The notes under the pieces are model-generated. The model searched no databases. It saw nothing but the letters and a program-made list of their open reading frames with translations, and was not told the DNA's origin. The translations under genes were made by a program, and so were the position numbers. Positions 26,240-34,508 of a DNA stretch of 64,000 bases are shown piece by piece. Positions within the stretch are counted from its first letter, which is position 1. The number at the start of each line of letters is the position of its first letter. Source of the stretch: Azonexaceae bacterium (GTDB lineage Bacteria > Pseudomonadota > Gammaproteobacteria > Burkholderiales > Rhodocyclaceae); the NCBI GenBank assembly GCA_013335535.1, contig JAAXVL010000002.1, positions 434,001 through 498,000 of the forward strand, given 5' to 3'.

Positions 26240-27544
26240 TCAGTGCTTCGCTGGCTGCAAGTGGCGGTGCAGGCGACGCAGGCCCAGCCAGGTGGCCATT
26301 GCGACCAGCGGCATCAAGAGGCCGATGACCTGGTCGACCGGGATATCGAGGCCCCAGCCCTTGAGTGCCTTGAGTGCATAGCCGGCGAGGCCGATGCCGT
26401 AATAGGAAATGGCCACCACCGACAGCCCTTCCACCGCTTGCTGCAACTGCAGCTGGCGTTGGGCGCTGCGGTTCAGGCTTTCGAGCACGCTCTGACTCTG
26501 CCGTTCCTGAGCCAGGCTGACGCGGGTGCGCAGCATGTCATTCGAGCGGTTGATGCGGGCGGCCAGGGCTTCCTGGCGAGCAGCCACGGAGACGCAGGTA
26601 TCGATGGCCGGGGCCAGCCGGCGCTCCATGAACTCGCCGATGGTCGGCACGCCTTCGATGCGCTGTTCGCGCAACTCGCCGATGCGGGCGCCGACGATGC
26701 GGTCGTAGGCCTGGGCCGCGCTGAAGCGGTAACCCGTGCGGAAGGACTGGGCGCGGACCCGGGCGTCGAGCCGGGAAATCTCGCGCAGCAAATCTTCGGC
26801 CTGGCCGTCGACGTCGAGGCCGCTCATCCGGGCGCCGAGCGCCGTGAGGTCTTCCTCGATCGCCTGCAGCAGCACGGCGCCGTCGCGGGCCAGGGGCAGG
26901 GCGAGCAAGGCCATCATCAGGTAAGTCTCGATTTCGCAGATGCGCTGGACCAGCCGGCCCATCTGCGATTCGCGCAGGCCGGTGTCGCGAAGCAGGAACT
27001 TGGAGAAACCGTCCGGCCCGACCTGAAAATCAGTCCAGATTTCGCCGTCCGACAGCACCTGGCTGCCGACCAGCGGTGGCACCGGGAACAGCCGCTTGAG
27101 TCGTTTGTCGTCGATGCCGAGCGGAGTGCCGCGTTCGGCGATCAGGTGTGCGGCGACGATGACCGAGCTCTGCAGCAGGGCCAGCCAGTCGGCTGGCACG
27201 TGGCGCAACGCGGTGCGCTGGAAGTCGCTGCTTTCCTCGGCTGTTTCGACGAAGCTGAAGGTCGAGAACTCGGTGTGGCCCTCCCACTTCAGGCGGAAAT
27301 GGCCGAAATCATGGAAGAAATGCTGCGCCCCGGCGGCCGGCGCTGCGACGCCGAAGCGGGCGCACAGCGCGGCAAGCAGGCGGTCGTGGGCGAGCTCGCC
27401 GTCGCCGGCATGGATCGCCAGGTGCGAAACGTGGGCCGGCGCCTCGATGACCATGAACGGCCGGGCGTGAATTTCGCCGGCCAGCGCCAGACGCTGCGGG
27501 TGGTTGAGGTGGCCGGCCAGACAGAGCATGGCGGGTGGCTTCAA
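26240..27544 (-). CDS. DUF3422 family membrane protein
   Basis: 434 aa (429 if ATG 27529 is the start). A large soluble region with LAGEIHARPFMVIEAPAHVSHLA at the N-terminus and a helical middle part (ARMSGLDVDGQAEDLLREISRLDARV) leads to two C-terminal membrane helices (about 375-425). This is the arrangement of DUF3422 proteins, which are common in proteobacteria and uncharacterised. The frame opens with a TTG that overlaps the stop of a 32-codon frame (TTGA), suggesting coupled translation. Confidence 0.8.
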   Translation of the reverse strand: MKPPAMLCLAGHLNHPQRLALAGEIHARPFMVIEAPAHVSHLAIHAGDGELAHDRLLAALCARFGVAAPAAGAQHFFHDFGHFRLKWEGHTEFSTFSFVETAEESSDFQRTALRHVPADWLALLQSSVIVAAHLIAERGTPLGIDDKRLKRLFPVPPLVGSQVLSDGEIWTDFQVGPDGFSKFLLRDTGLRESQMGRLVQRICEIETYLMMALLALPLARDGAVLLQAIEEDLTALGARMSGLDVDGQAEDLLREISRLDARVRAQSFRTGYRFSAAQAYDRIVGARIGELREQRIEGVPTIGEFMERRLAPAIDTCVSVAARQEALAARINRSNDMLRTRVSLAQERQSQSVLESLNRSAQRQLQLQQAVEGLSVVAISYYGIGLAGYALKALKGWGLDIPVDQVIGLLMPLVAMATWLGLRRLHRHLQPAKH

Positions 27545-27639
27545 TTGTAGCCGAGCACGGCGACCGGACCGTCGTCGTTCGGGGCGGGGTTGGCCGGTGG
27601 TGTCTGGGGCTGCGGGTTTTGGTTTGCGGCGTGGTTCAT
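27541..27639 (-). CDS. Candidate 32-aa peptide, Pro/Asn-rich, coupled to AbrB and DUF3422 genes
   Basis: A 32-codon frame bridges the AbrB-type gene and the DUF3422 gene. Its ATG overlaps the AbrB stop (ATGA, 27639-27636) and its stop overlaps the next gene's TTG (TTGA, 27544-27541). The product is Asn/Pro/Gln-rich (NHAANQNPQPQTPPANPAPN) and ends DDGPVAVLGYN. No signal or membrane segment. It may be a true small protein or a coupling leader. Only the overlap geometry supports it. Confidence 0.45.
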   Translation of the reverse strand: MNHAANQNPQPQTPPANPAPNDDGPVAVLGYN

Positions 27640-28724
27640 GGTTTGTCTCGTGTGGTGGTGGATCGTTTTTCGCGCCAGGCCAGGTAATGGCGGCAGAGCA
27701 GCGGCGCGCAGGCGGTAAGCAGCACCACGCGCAAGACGTGGGTGGCGGTGACGAGCGGGACGCTGAGATGCATTTCGCGGGCGGTGATGCTCATTTCGGC
27801 CATGCCGCCGGGCGACGCGGCGAGCAGCAGCGAGGCGAAGGGGATGGGAATGAGCCAGCCGAGGGCGCCAACGAAGGCGGCGCAGAGGATGAGCGTCAGG
27901 GTGGTGGCGCCGGCGCTGACGCTGAGAAAGCGCGGTGCGGCACGGAAGAAACTGGGCGAGAAGCGGGTACCGAGCGCGCAGCCGAGCAGCAGCTGGCCGC
28001 CATTGACCAGCCAGCCGGGCAACGTGGTCAATGGCAGGTTGGCGGCGGTTAGCCCGCCGACGACGAGTAGCGGGCCGAGCACCCAGGCGTTGGCGATGCG
28101 CAGTTTGGCAAACATGACGACGCCGGCCAGCGAGGCGGCGAGGAGCAGCGGAAAGCGTGCCCAGTCGACGGCGCCGGCCAGGGCGCGGAAGGTTTCGTGC
28201 CCTTCGCGGCCGCCGTGGTGCAGCGCGAAGGGAATGACGCTGACGACGAGCATGACGCGCAGGGCGTGGGCGGCGGCAATGCGGTCGAGCTGCCCGCCGT
28301 GGCGCTCGGCGAGGACGACCATTTCCGAGGCGCCGCCGGGCAGGCCGGCGAAAAAGGCGGTGTTCGGGGCGACGTCTCCCCAGCGTTCGAGCAGGCGGGC
28401 GGCGGCGAGGCCGAAGACCACGGCGCAGCCGGCCATGAGCAGGATGGCCGGGGTGTGGCGGCCGAGTTCGCCGAGCACGGCCGGCGTGAAATAGAGGCCG
28501 AGCGCGGTGCCGATCGCCCATTGCCCGGCCTGGCGGCCGCCGGGCAGGGCGCGCAGCGGCAGACCGGCGACGCGCAGGAGGGCGATGGAAAACAGCGGGC
28601 CGAGCATCCACGGCAGCGGCAGGTGGGCTGCGGCGGCCGCCCAGCCAGCCAGGGCGGCGATGGCGAGGGCGGCGGCGATCCAGGCGCTTTGGCGCAGGCG
28701 GGAAATGAGCATCGCTACGGGCAT
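27636..28724 (-). CDS. AbrB family membrane protein (putative permease)
   Basis: About 362 aa with around ten hydrophobic segments arranged as two similar halves. AFFAGLPGGASEMVVLAERHGGQLDRIAAAHALRVMLV and the parallel LLLAASPGGMAEMSITAREMHLSVPLVTATHVLRVVLL are the duplicated AbrB signature. It is often mislabelled ammonia monooxygenase. The substrate is unproven. Start choices: ATG 28724 or 28712. A longer TTG start (28736) would place the first codons inside repeat copy 3. Confidence 0.85.
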   Translation of the reverse strand: MPVAMLISRLRQSAWIAAALAIAALAGWAAAAAHLPLPWMLGPLFSIALLRVAGLPLRALPGGRQAGQWAIGTALGLYFTPAVLGELGRHTPAILLMAGCAVVFGLAAARLLERWGDVAPNTAFFAGLPGGASEMVVLAERHGGQLDRIAAAHALRVMLVVSVIPFALHHGGREGHETFRALAGAVDWARFPLLLAASLAGVVMFAKLRIANAWVLGPLLVVGGLTAANLPLTTLPGWLVNGGQLLLGCALGTRFSPSFFRAAPRFLSVSAGATTLTLILCAAFVGALGWLIPIPFASLLLAASPGGMAEMSITAREMHLSVPLVTATHVLRVVLLTACAPLLCRHYLAWREKRSTTTRDKP

Positions 28725-28726
28725 TG

Positions 28727-28762
28727 CCACGGTCAACCGGAAAAAAGGGCGAAAATCGAAAA
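28727..28762 (-). repeat. Dispersed 36-nt repeat, copy 3
   Basis: Minus-strand reading: TTTTCGATTTTCGCC, CTTTTTT, CCGGTTGACCGTGG. It sits between the importer operon's terminator and the AbrB-type start, and its 5' T-run directly continues the terminator tail. Confidence 0.8.
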
Positions 28763-28763
28763 A

Positions 28764-28795
28764 GCGCGTCCCGGCCCGGGGGAAGCTCGGGACGC
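28764..28795 (-). terminator. Intrinsic terminator of the ABC importer operon
   Basis: Minus strand GCGTCCCG...CGGGACGC (8-bp stem, 14-nt loop) is followed by GC and five T. It lies 37 nt after the ATPase stop. Confidence 0.75.
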
Positions 28796-28831
28796 CAAGT
28801 TCAGTGACATTGCGTTACTGCGCGGAGGTGA

Positions 28832-29899
28832 TCAGAAAATCCACACGGCGTCGCCGGGCAGTTCCAGCCAGCGCTTGCCCGGCGCTTCGTGGCGCGTGCC
28901 CCAGGAACGCAGCAGGTCCTTGCCGGCATGGAAGACGTATTCGTAGCGGTCGCCGAGGAACATCGAGGTGACGAGATCGACTTCCGTCCGGTTGTGGCCG
29001 CCGGCATCGGCCAGCCGGGCCTGCTCGACGCGGATCACGGCCTTGGCCTCGTGGCCGATGGCGGCGTTGGTGCGGCGCAGGCCCCAGACCGAGATGCCGT
29101 TGTCGAGATCGATGCGCGCCTCGCCACCTTTGATGTCGCCGATGCGGCCGGTCATGATGTTGTTGCTGCCCATGAAGTCGGCGACGAAATAGGTCTGCGG
29201 CTGGCCGTACATGTCGGTCGGCGTGCCTTGTTGCTCGATGACGCCGCCGTTGAGGAGCAGGATGCGGTCGGACATCGCCATCGCTTCCGACTGGTCGTGG
29301 GTGACAACGAGCGCCGACAGCTGCATTTCGACGATCAGGTTGCGCAGCCACGCGCGGGCCTCTTCGCGCATCTTGGCGTCGAGATTGGAGAGCGGTTCGT
29401 CGAGCAGGATGACCGGCGGGTTGTAAACGAGCGCCCGGGCGATCGAGACGCGCTGCTGCTGGCCGCCCGAGAGCTGGTGCGGGTAGCGCTCGGCGAGGTG
29501 GTCGAGGCCGAGGTTTTTGAGGGCCGCATGGACGCGCTGGACGATCTCGTTCTGGGCGACCTTGCGCAGCTTGAGCGGGTAGGCGACGTTGTCGAACACC
29601 GTCTTGTGCGGCCACAGCGCGTAGGACTGGAAGACCAGACCGAGGTCGCGCTTTTCAGCGGGAATGTCGATGTTGGCGGCGGCATCGTAGATCGCCCGGC
29701 CGGCGATGGTGACGCTGCCGTGATGCGGCTGTTCGAGGCCGGCGACGGCGCGCAGCAGCGTCGTCTTGCCGGAACCCGAGGGGCCGAGCAGGGAGACGAC
29801 TTCGCCGCGCTTCAATTGCATCGAGACGCCCTTGAGGATGGGATTGCTGCCGTAGGACAGGGCGAGGTTGTCGACGGAGAGGATGGTCTTGTCAGTCAT
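28832..29899 (-). CDS. ABC transporter ATP-binding protein (FbpC/AfuC-type)
   Basis: 355 aa. Walker A LGPSGSGKTTLLRAVAG, signature LSGGQQQRVSIARAL, Walker B VILLDEPLSNLDAK and the switch His in VVTHDQ are all intact. The C-terminal 110 residues form a TOBE-type regulatory domain. Closest by architecture to ferric-iron/polyamine/2-aminoethylphosphonate importers. It overlaps the permease stop by 8 nt. Confidence 0.93.
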   Translation of the reverse strand: MTDKTILSVDNLALSYGSNPILKGVSMQLKRGEVVSLLGPSGSGKTTLLRAVAGLEQPHHGSVTIAGRAIYDAAANIDIPAEKRDLGLVFQSYALWPHKTVFDNVAYPLKLRKVAQNEIVQRVHAALKNLGLDHLAERYPHQLSGGQQQRVSIARALVYNPPVILLDEPLSNLDAKMREEARAWLRNLIVEMQLSALVVTHDQSEAMAMSDRILLLNGGVIEQQGTPTDMYGQPQTYFVADFMGSNNIMTGRIGDIKGGEARIDLDNGISVWGLRRTNAAIGHEAKAVIRVEQARLADAGGHNRTEVDLVTSMFLGDRYEYVFHAGKDLLRSWGTRHEAPGKRWLELPGDAVWIF

Positions 29900-31562
29900 G
29901 AAGTTTTACTCCAAAGCGCAGCGCCACAGCCAGGCCGATGCCGACCAGCGCCATATTGATCAGGGAAAGGGCGGCGACCACATCGACGGCGCCGGAAGCC
30001 CACAGGGAGACGATCTGGGCGCCGATGACCTCGGTGCCGGGGGAGAGCAGGTAGACGCCGGTCGAGTATTCGCGCTCGAAGATCATGAAGATCAGCAGCC
30101 AGGCGCCGAGCAGGCCGTTGCGCACGAGCGGCACGGTGATGTCGCGCGACACCCGGGCGTTCGAGGCGCCGACCAGTCGGCCGGCTTCTTCGAGTTCCGG
30201 GCCGACCTGCATCAGCGCGCTCTGGATCAGGCGCATGCCGTAGGCCAGCCAGACTACGGCGTAGGCGAACCACACCGAAAACAGCGTCGAGCGCAGCGGG
30301 GCCAGGAAGGGCACGAAGAGGAAGACCCAAAACACGGCCAGACCGGCCATCAGGCCCGGTATGGCGCGCGGCGTGAGAACGATGTAATCGACGAAGCGCG
30401 ACAGGCCGTCGTTCTTGCGGTGCGTCGTCAGGCCGATGGCGAGGTAGCCGCCGACGGCCAGGGCGCCGCCCAGGGTGCCGATGAGGACCGAGTTGATGAT
30501 CGAGCGGATCATCGTGTTTTCCTCGAAGACGGCGTGGAAATGGTCGAGGGTCAGCACTTCGAGCAGGTTGACGCCCTGGCCCCAGGAACTGACCACCGAG
30601 CGCAGCGCGATGCCAGACACCGGGACGACGACGGTAATGAACAGCCAGGCGAGGATCAGGCCGAAGGCCAGCCATTTCCACGGACCGAGCATGAGCGGGC
30701 GCTGGCGGGCCGACTTGCCCTTCATCGACACGAAGCGCTGGGCGTTCTTGAGCAGGGCGCGCTGGAGCAGGACGAGCGGGAAGGTGACGGCGATGATGCA
30801 GGTCGCCACGGCTGCCATCAGGTGATAGGACGGGGTGCCGAGCTTGTTGGTCAGCTTGTACAGGTAGGTAGTCAGCACCAGGTGGCCCTCCGGATCGCCG
30901 AGGATGAGCGGCAGACCGAAGATCTCGAAGCCGAGGAAGAAGACCAGCACGCCGACGTAGAGCAGGGCCGGCGAAACCATCGGGATGGAGACGTCACGGG
31001 CGACGCGGAAGGGGCTGGCGCCGGACAGGCGGGCCGCTTCCTCGACGTCGGAGCCAAGGTTGCGCAGGGCCGACGACGAGTACAGGTAGACGTGCGGAAC
31101 ATGGGTCAGGCCGGCGATGACGATGATCGAGGCCAGCGAATAGATGTTCCACGGCACGCCGCCGAATAGTTCCTGGAACCAGACCGAGAAGAAGCCGACC
31201 GGGCCGAGCGAGACGACGTAGCCGAAGCCGAGCACCACGGGCGAGACGAAGATCGGGATGAGGATCGGCGTCTCCAGCCACTTGCGGCCGGGCAGGTCGG
31301 TACGGACCATGATGAAGGCGAGGATGGCGCCGAGCGGGATGGCGATGACGCTCATGCCGATGGCGACGGCGAAGGTGTTCTTGGCGGCCGACCAGAAGTC
31401 GGGATCGTCGAAGATGAAGGCGAAGGATTCCAGGCTGAGCTTGGCGGCCGGCATGAAGAAGGGGCCGGACAGCACGCTCTGGTAGATCACCAGGCCGAGC
31501 GGAAAGAAGACGGAGAGGGCGAGCAGAGCCACCACTGCCCGTCGGGGCAATGTTTGGAGCAT
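29892..31562 (-). CDS. ABC transporter permease, fused double-domain (FbpB/AfuB-type)
   Basis: 556 aa with about 12 membrane helices in two homologous binding-protein-dependent transport domains. Each carries an EAA-like loop: EEAARLSGASPFRVARDVSIPMVSPAL in the first and EEAGRLVGASNARVSRDITVPLVRNGLL in the second. Fused permeases of this size are typical of iron(III)-type importers. GAGGAA precedes the ATG. Cotranscribed with the ATPase and, 106 nt upstream, the binding protein. Confidence 0.92.
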   Translation of the reverse strand: MLQTLPRRAVVALLALSVFFPLGLVIYQSVLSGPFFMPAAKLSLESFAFIFDDPDFWSAAKNTFAVAIGMSVIAIPLGAILAFIMVRTDLPGRKWLETPILIPIFVSPVVLGFGYVVSLGPVGFFSVWFQELFGGVPWNIYSLASIIVIAGLTHVPHVYLYSSSALRNLGSDVEEAARLSGASPFRVARDVSIPMVSPALLYVGVLVFFLGFEIFGLPLILGDPEGHLVLTTYLYKLTNKLGTPSYHLMAAVATCIIAVTFPLVLLQRALLKNAQRFVSMKGKSARQRPLMLGPWKWLAFGLILAWLFITVVVPVSGIALRSVVSSWGQGVNLLEVLTLDHFHAVFEENTMIRSIINSVLIGTLGGALAVGGYLAIGLTTHRKNDGLSRFVDYIVLTPRAIPGLMAGLAVFWVFLFVPFLAPLRSTLFSVWFAYAVVWLAYGMRLIQSALMQVGPELEEAGRLVGASNARVSRDITVPLVRNGLLGAWLLIFMIFEREYSTGVYLLSPGTEVIGAQIVSLWASGAVDVVAALSLINMALVGIGLAVALRFGVKLHD

Positions 31563-31668
31563 GGGAGTTCCTCGGGAAAGGGGAGGGGGTGGTGGCCGGC
31601 AGAGGCGATTGGGTAACCGCTACCGGCCACCGGGCGCCAAGACGGAAGCGCCCTTGATCGGGGGGGGC

Positions 31669-32772
31669 TTACTTGCCCTTGACCGTGCTATTCCACTGTT
31701 TCAGGAATTCGAGTCGCTTGGCCTGGTCGAGGTAGGTCAGCAGGCCGGTGTTGATGGCGACCGGGCGCAAGGCGTCGCCCAGTTCCTTCTTCAGGCCGCT
31801 GGCCGTGGTGTCGCCTTCGACGTCGGGGCGAATGGCGTAGAGGTCGGCCTTGCTGGCAATGATTTCCTGACCCTTCTTCGACAGCACGAAATCGAGCCAG
31901 AGCTTGGCGGCGTTCGGGTTTTTCGCCTTCCTGGCGATGAACATGACGCGGCTCAACACCAGCGTGTAATCCTTGGGCAGCACGATGCCGATCGACGGGT
32001 CTTTCTTGGCGCGGGTCAGCGCATAGGCCGTGTTCAGGTTGTAGCCGATCAGGTTTTCGCCGGAGGCGATGCGCTCCATCATCGTGCCGGTCGAGGCCTG
32101 CACCTTGACCTGCACGGCGCCGAGCGCCTTTTGCAGTTCGGCAAAGCTGGCCGCGTTGACCTGTTTGTCCTGGGTGACGAGCATGAAGCCGACGCCAGAC
32201 TTTTCGGGATCGTAGGTGTTGACCTTGCCCTTGTACTTCTCTGTCTGCGTGTTGAGCAGCTTGATGAAATCGGCGTGGCTGTGCGGCACGTCGGCGGCCG
32301 GGATCAGGCGCTTGTTGTAGACGATGCCGATCGGCTCGTAGGTGGTGCCGAAGGCTTCGTTCTTCCAGTTGGCCCAGTCGGGCAGCTTGGCCGTTTCGGC
32401 CGACTTGTGCGGCTGGGCGTAGCCGTCGTTGACCAGCTTGATCTGGAGGTCCATCGACGACGACCAGGTAATGTCGGCCGAGCTGCCGGCGGCGCTTTCC
32501 GAGATGAAGCGGTTGTACAGCTCGGTGGTGCTCATGTTGCTGTACTCGACGTTGATCGCCGGGTACATGCTGCGGAATTCGCGGATCAGGTGGTTGGCCT
32601 GTTCGTTGTCCGTGACGCCGTAGATGACCAGCTTGCCTTCCTTCTGCGCGGCGGCGGCGAGGTCGGCGGTCGATTGCGCCAGGGCCGGCGCCATGCCGAC
32701 GGTGGCGTTGAGGGCGGCGATGGTCAGGCCGGCGAGCAGGCCGCGCTGGAAGCGACGACGGGTTGTATTCAT
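31669..32772 (-). CDS. ABC transporter periplasmic binding protein (AfuA-type)
   Basis: 367 aa. The signal peptide ends ALAQ. Family 1/6 type fold with KLVIYGVTDNEQANHLIREFR and ADITWSSSMDLQIKLV. AfuA-like proteins bind Fe3+ or sugar phosphates, and related ones bind carboxylates or phosphonates. The paired tyrosines of true ferric-binding FbpA near the C-terminus are not obvious, so the ligand is open. AAGGAGA precedes the ATG. Promoter region carries the CTTTCG-N5-CTTTCG site (32860-32876). Confidence 0.88.
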   Translation of the reverse strand: MNTTRRRFQRGLLAGLTIAALNATVGMAPALAQSTADLAAAAQKEGKLVIYGVTDNEQANHLIREFRSMYPAINVEYSNMSTTELYNRFISESAAGSSADITWSSSMDLQIKLVNDGYAQPHKSAETAKLPDWANWKNEAFGTTYEPIGIVYNKRLIPAADVPHSHADFIKLLNTQTEKYKGKVNTYDPEKSGVGFMLVTQDKQVNAASFAELQKALGAVQVKVQASTGTMMERIASGENLIGYNLNTAYALTRAKKDPSIGIVLPKDYTLVLSRVMFIARKAKNPNAAKLWLDFVLSKKGQEIIASKADLYAIRPDVEGDTTASGLKKELGDALRPVAINTGLLTYLDQAKRLEFLKQWNSTVKGK

Positions 32773-32859
32773 TTTTGTCTCCTTGGTTTGATTCTGGCAT
32801 CCGGCCGGCGGCTTGTCAGTGCCGGCCGGATGGCTGTGTGTTCAATTTAGCGGCGACGC

Positions 32860-32876
32860 CTTTCGATTTGCTTTCG
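32860..32876. promoter_or_regulatory. Candidate OmpR-family operator upstream of the importer operon
   Basis: CTTTCG-ATTTG-CTTTCG is a tandem direct repeat with 11-bp period, the geometry bound by OmpR/PhoB-class regulators. Read toward the binding-protein gene it ends 10 bp before TAAATT, a -10-like hexamer, so it covers the -35 position. The identical 17-mer and spacing occur before the porin (34419-34435). The regulator gene lies next door. Confidence 0.7.
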
Positions 32877-32888
32877 CTGACCGGAGAT

Positions 32889-32924
32889 ATTTCGATTTTG
32901 GGCAAAATTTCCGGTTCACCGTGG
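32889..32924 (+). repeat. Dispersed 36-nt repeat, copy 4
   Basis: ATTTCGATTTTGGGC, AAAATT, then TCCGGTTCACCGTGG. One change (TTG to TTC) in the otherwise conserved core. Located between the porin stop and the importer promoter. Confidence 0.8.
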
Positions 32925-32941
32925 CAATCGCCGCCAGCCGC

Positions 32942-34342
32942 TTAGAAGCGATAGCGGGCGCCGAGCATCAGCGACTTCGGCGAGAAGTTGGCCGGCAGGC
33001 CGGAATCCTTGTCGTAACCCTGGCAGGTGCCGCCGGCGCACAACGAGTTCTGGCCGCCGTTCTTGTTGGTCACCGTGGCGTAGTAGGCGTAGAGGTCGGT
33101 CTGCTTGTCGAGCGCGAACTCGTAGCCGGCGCCGATATGATCGGAGTCGCGGTTGGTGCTCAGGCGATCGTCGAGGTGGGCATAGACGGCGCGCACGGTG
33201 TGGCGTTCCATGAAGGGCACGGCGGCGCCCAGCCACCAGACGTTGCGGTCGAGGCTCTTGTACGTGGTGGCACCTTCCTGGGTGTCCTCGCCGTGCAGGA
33301 ACTGGGCGTAGAGCTTGGCAAACTTCAGGTCGTAGGTGGCGGCCAGGTTCCAGGCGGCGCGACGGGCGTTCTCGGTGGCCGGCGCGCTGACGCTGCCCAT
33401 CTTGAGATAGCTCAGGTAGCCGGCACCGACGAACAGCGGGCCGTTGGCGTAGGTCAGGCTGGCGCTGTAGCCCTTGCCTTCATCCTGCGGTCCGGTGTTG
33501 CTGTTGGCCGGGGCGCCGCCGGTGACGCCAACATCGGCCCGGCTGTTGTTCTCCATGCCGGCGCTGTACGCCAGGTTGGCCTTGAAGCCGGCCAGGGTCG
33601 GTGAAGCGTAGAAGATACCGTTGTCGAAGCGGCTGGCCGCAGCCGACGACCACAGGCGGAAGGCGGTGGCGCCGCCGATGGTGAACGGATCGGAAATGCT
33701 GGTGATCGAGTAGATCGGCGCATAGTCGCGGCCGAAGCGCAGATCGCCGAATTTCTTGCTGTTCAGGCCGATGAAGGTGTTGCGCGAAAAAATGGCGACG
33801 CCGGTGCTATTGACCGAGGCCGACGAGGCATTGCCCTGGCCGGGGTTGCTGACGTTCGACGAGTGGCCGGTATTCTGGCCGTTGTCGAAGGAAACGCCGG
33901 CTTCAAGCTGGAAGTAGGCGGTCAGGTCGTCGCCGAAATCGCGGGCGCCCTTGAAGCCGAGGCGGCTGGCCGAGCCGAGGCCGCTCTGCACGCGGGTCTT
34001 GCTGCCCTGGCCGTAGTCGGCAACTTCGACGCCGGCATCGGCGATACCGTAGATGGTCAGGCCGGCCGGCATCGACAGGCCGCTGCTATTGGCCGGGGTG
34101 GCGGCGGCCTGGGCGGTCTTGCTCGCTTCGTCAGCCTTCTTGTTGGCTTCCTCGGCTTTCTTGGTGGCCGCGCTGGTGGTGGCGGCGGTCGCCGTCAGCA
34201 GTTCTTCCAGCTTTTCCAGACGGGCTTTCTGGGCGGCGATTTCGGCGCGCAGATCGTCGAGCGGGGCGGCGTGAACGGTGCCGGCGAAGGCCAGCGGGGC
34301 AAAACAGGCCAGCATGGCCCGGTACAGGGATTGGTGACGCAT
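32942..34342 (-). CDS. Outer-membrane trimeric porin (porin_4 / OmpC-like) with N-terminal coiled coil
   Basis: 466 aa. Signal peptide ends VHAAP. A coiled-coil segment (about 27-80, LRAEIAAQKARLEKLEELL, KKAEEANKKADEASK) resembles the peptidoglycan-spanning helices of some porins. Then a 16-strand-type barrel starts at LTIYGIADAGVEVADYG and ends MLGARYRF with the terminal Phe. CGGAGGAGA precedes the ATG. The operator site 77 bp upstream is shared with the importer operon, so both probably feed one uptake route. Confidence 0.92.
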   Translation of the reverse strand: MRHQSLYRAMLACFAPLAFAGTVHAAPLDDLRAEIAAQKARLEKLEELLTATAATTSAATKKAEEANKKADEASKTAQAAATPANSSGLSMPAGLTIYGIADAGVEVADYGQGSKTRVQSGLGSASRLGFKGARDFGDDLTAYFQLEAGVSFDNGQNTGHSSNVSNPGQGNASSASVNSTGVAIFSRNTFIGLNSKKFGDLRFGRDYAPIYSITSISDPFTIGGATAFRLWSSAAASRFDNGIFYASPTLAGFKANLAYSAGMENNSRADVGVTGGAPANSNTGPQDEGKGYSASLTYANGPLFVGAGYLSYLKMGSVSAPATENARRAAWNLAATYDLKFAKLYAQFLHGEDTQEGATTYKSLDRNVWWLGAAVPFMERHTVRAVYAHLDDRLSTNRDSDHIGAGYEFALDKQTDLYAYYATVTNKNGGQNSLCAGGTCQGYDKDSGLPANFSPKSLMLGARYRF

Positions 34343-34418
34343 TGTCTCCTCCGAGAGGTTGTTGTCGATGGGTATTCATCCCGGCGACGCCGGGTGGATC
34401 GCATTAAAGGCGGGCAAG

Positions 34419-34435
34419 CTTTCGATTTGCTTTCG
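34419..34435. promoter_or_regulatory. Candidate OmpR-family operator between porin and response regulator
   Basis: Second identical copy of CTTTCG-ATTTG-CTTTCG. Toward the porin it is followed after exactly 10 bp by TTTAAT (-10-like). It also lies 73 bp upstream of the response regulator ATG, so autoregulation is possible. The orientation is the same as the copy at 32860. Confidence 0.72.
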
Positions 34436-34508
34436 GTCGATTCGCGCGGAACAATGGCTTCAACGCGTCGGCTCCGGCCGGCCAAAAAAGATAAAACGGA
34501 GACAAACC

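Noticed and set aside
25676-27550. A 624-codon frame opposite tpx and the DUF3422 gene
   Set aside because: Spans two real minus-strand genes and has no recognisable domain.
34131-34210. Tandem protein repeat in the porin N-terminus as a recent expansion
   Set aside because: The Lys/Ala/Glu-rich stretch is a coiled coil typical of this porin group, not a DNA-level tandem repeat.
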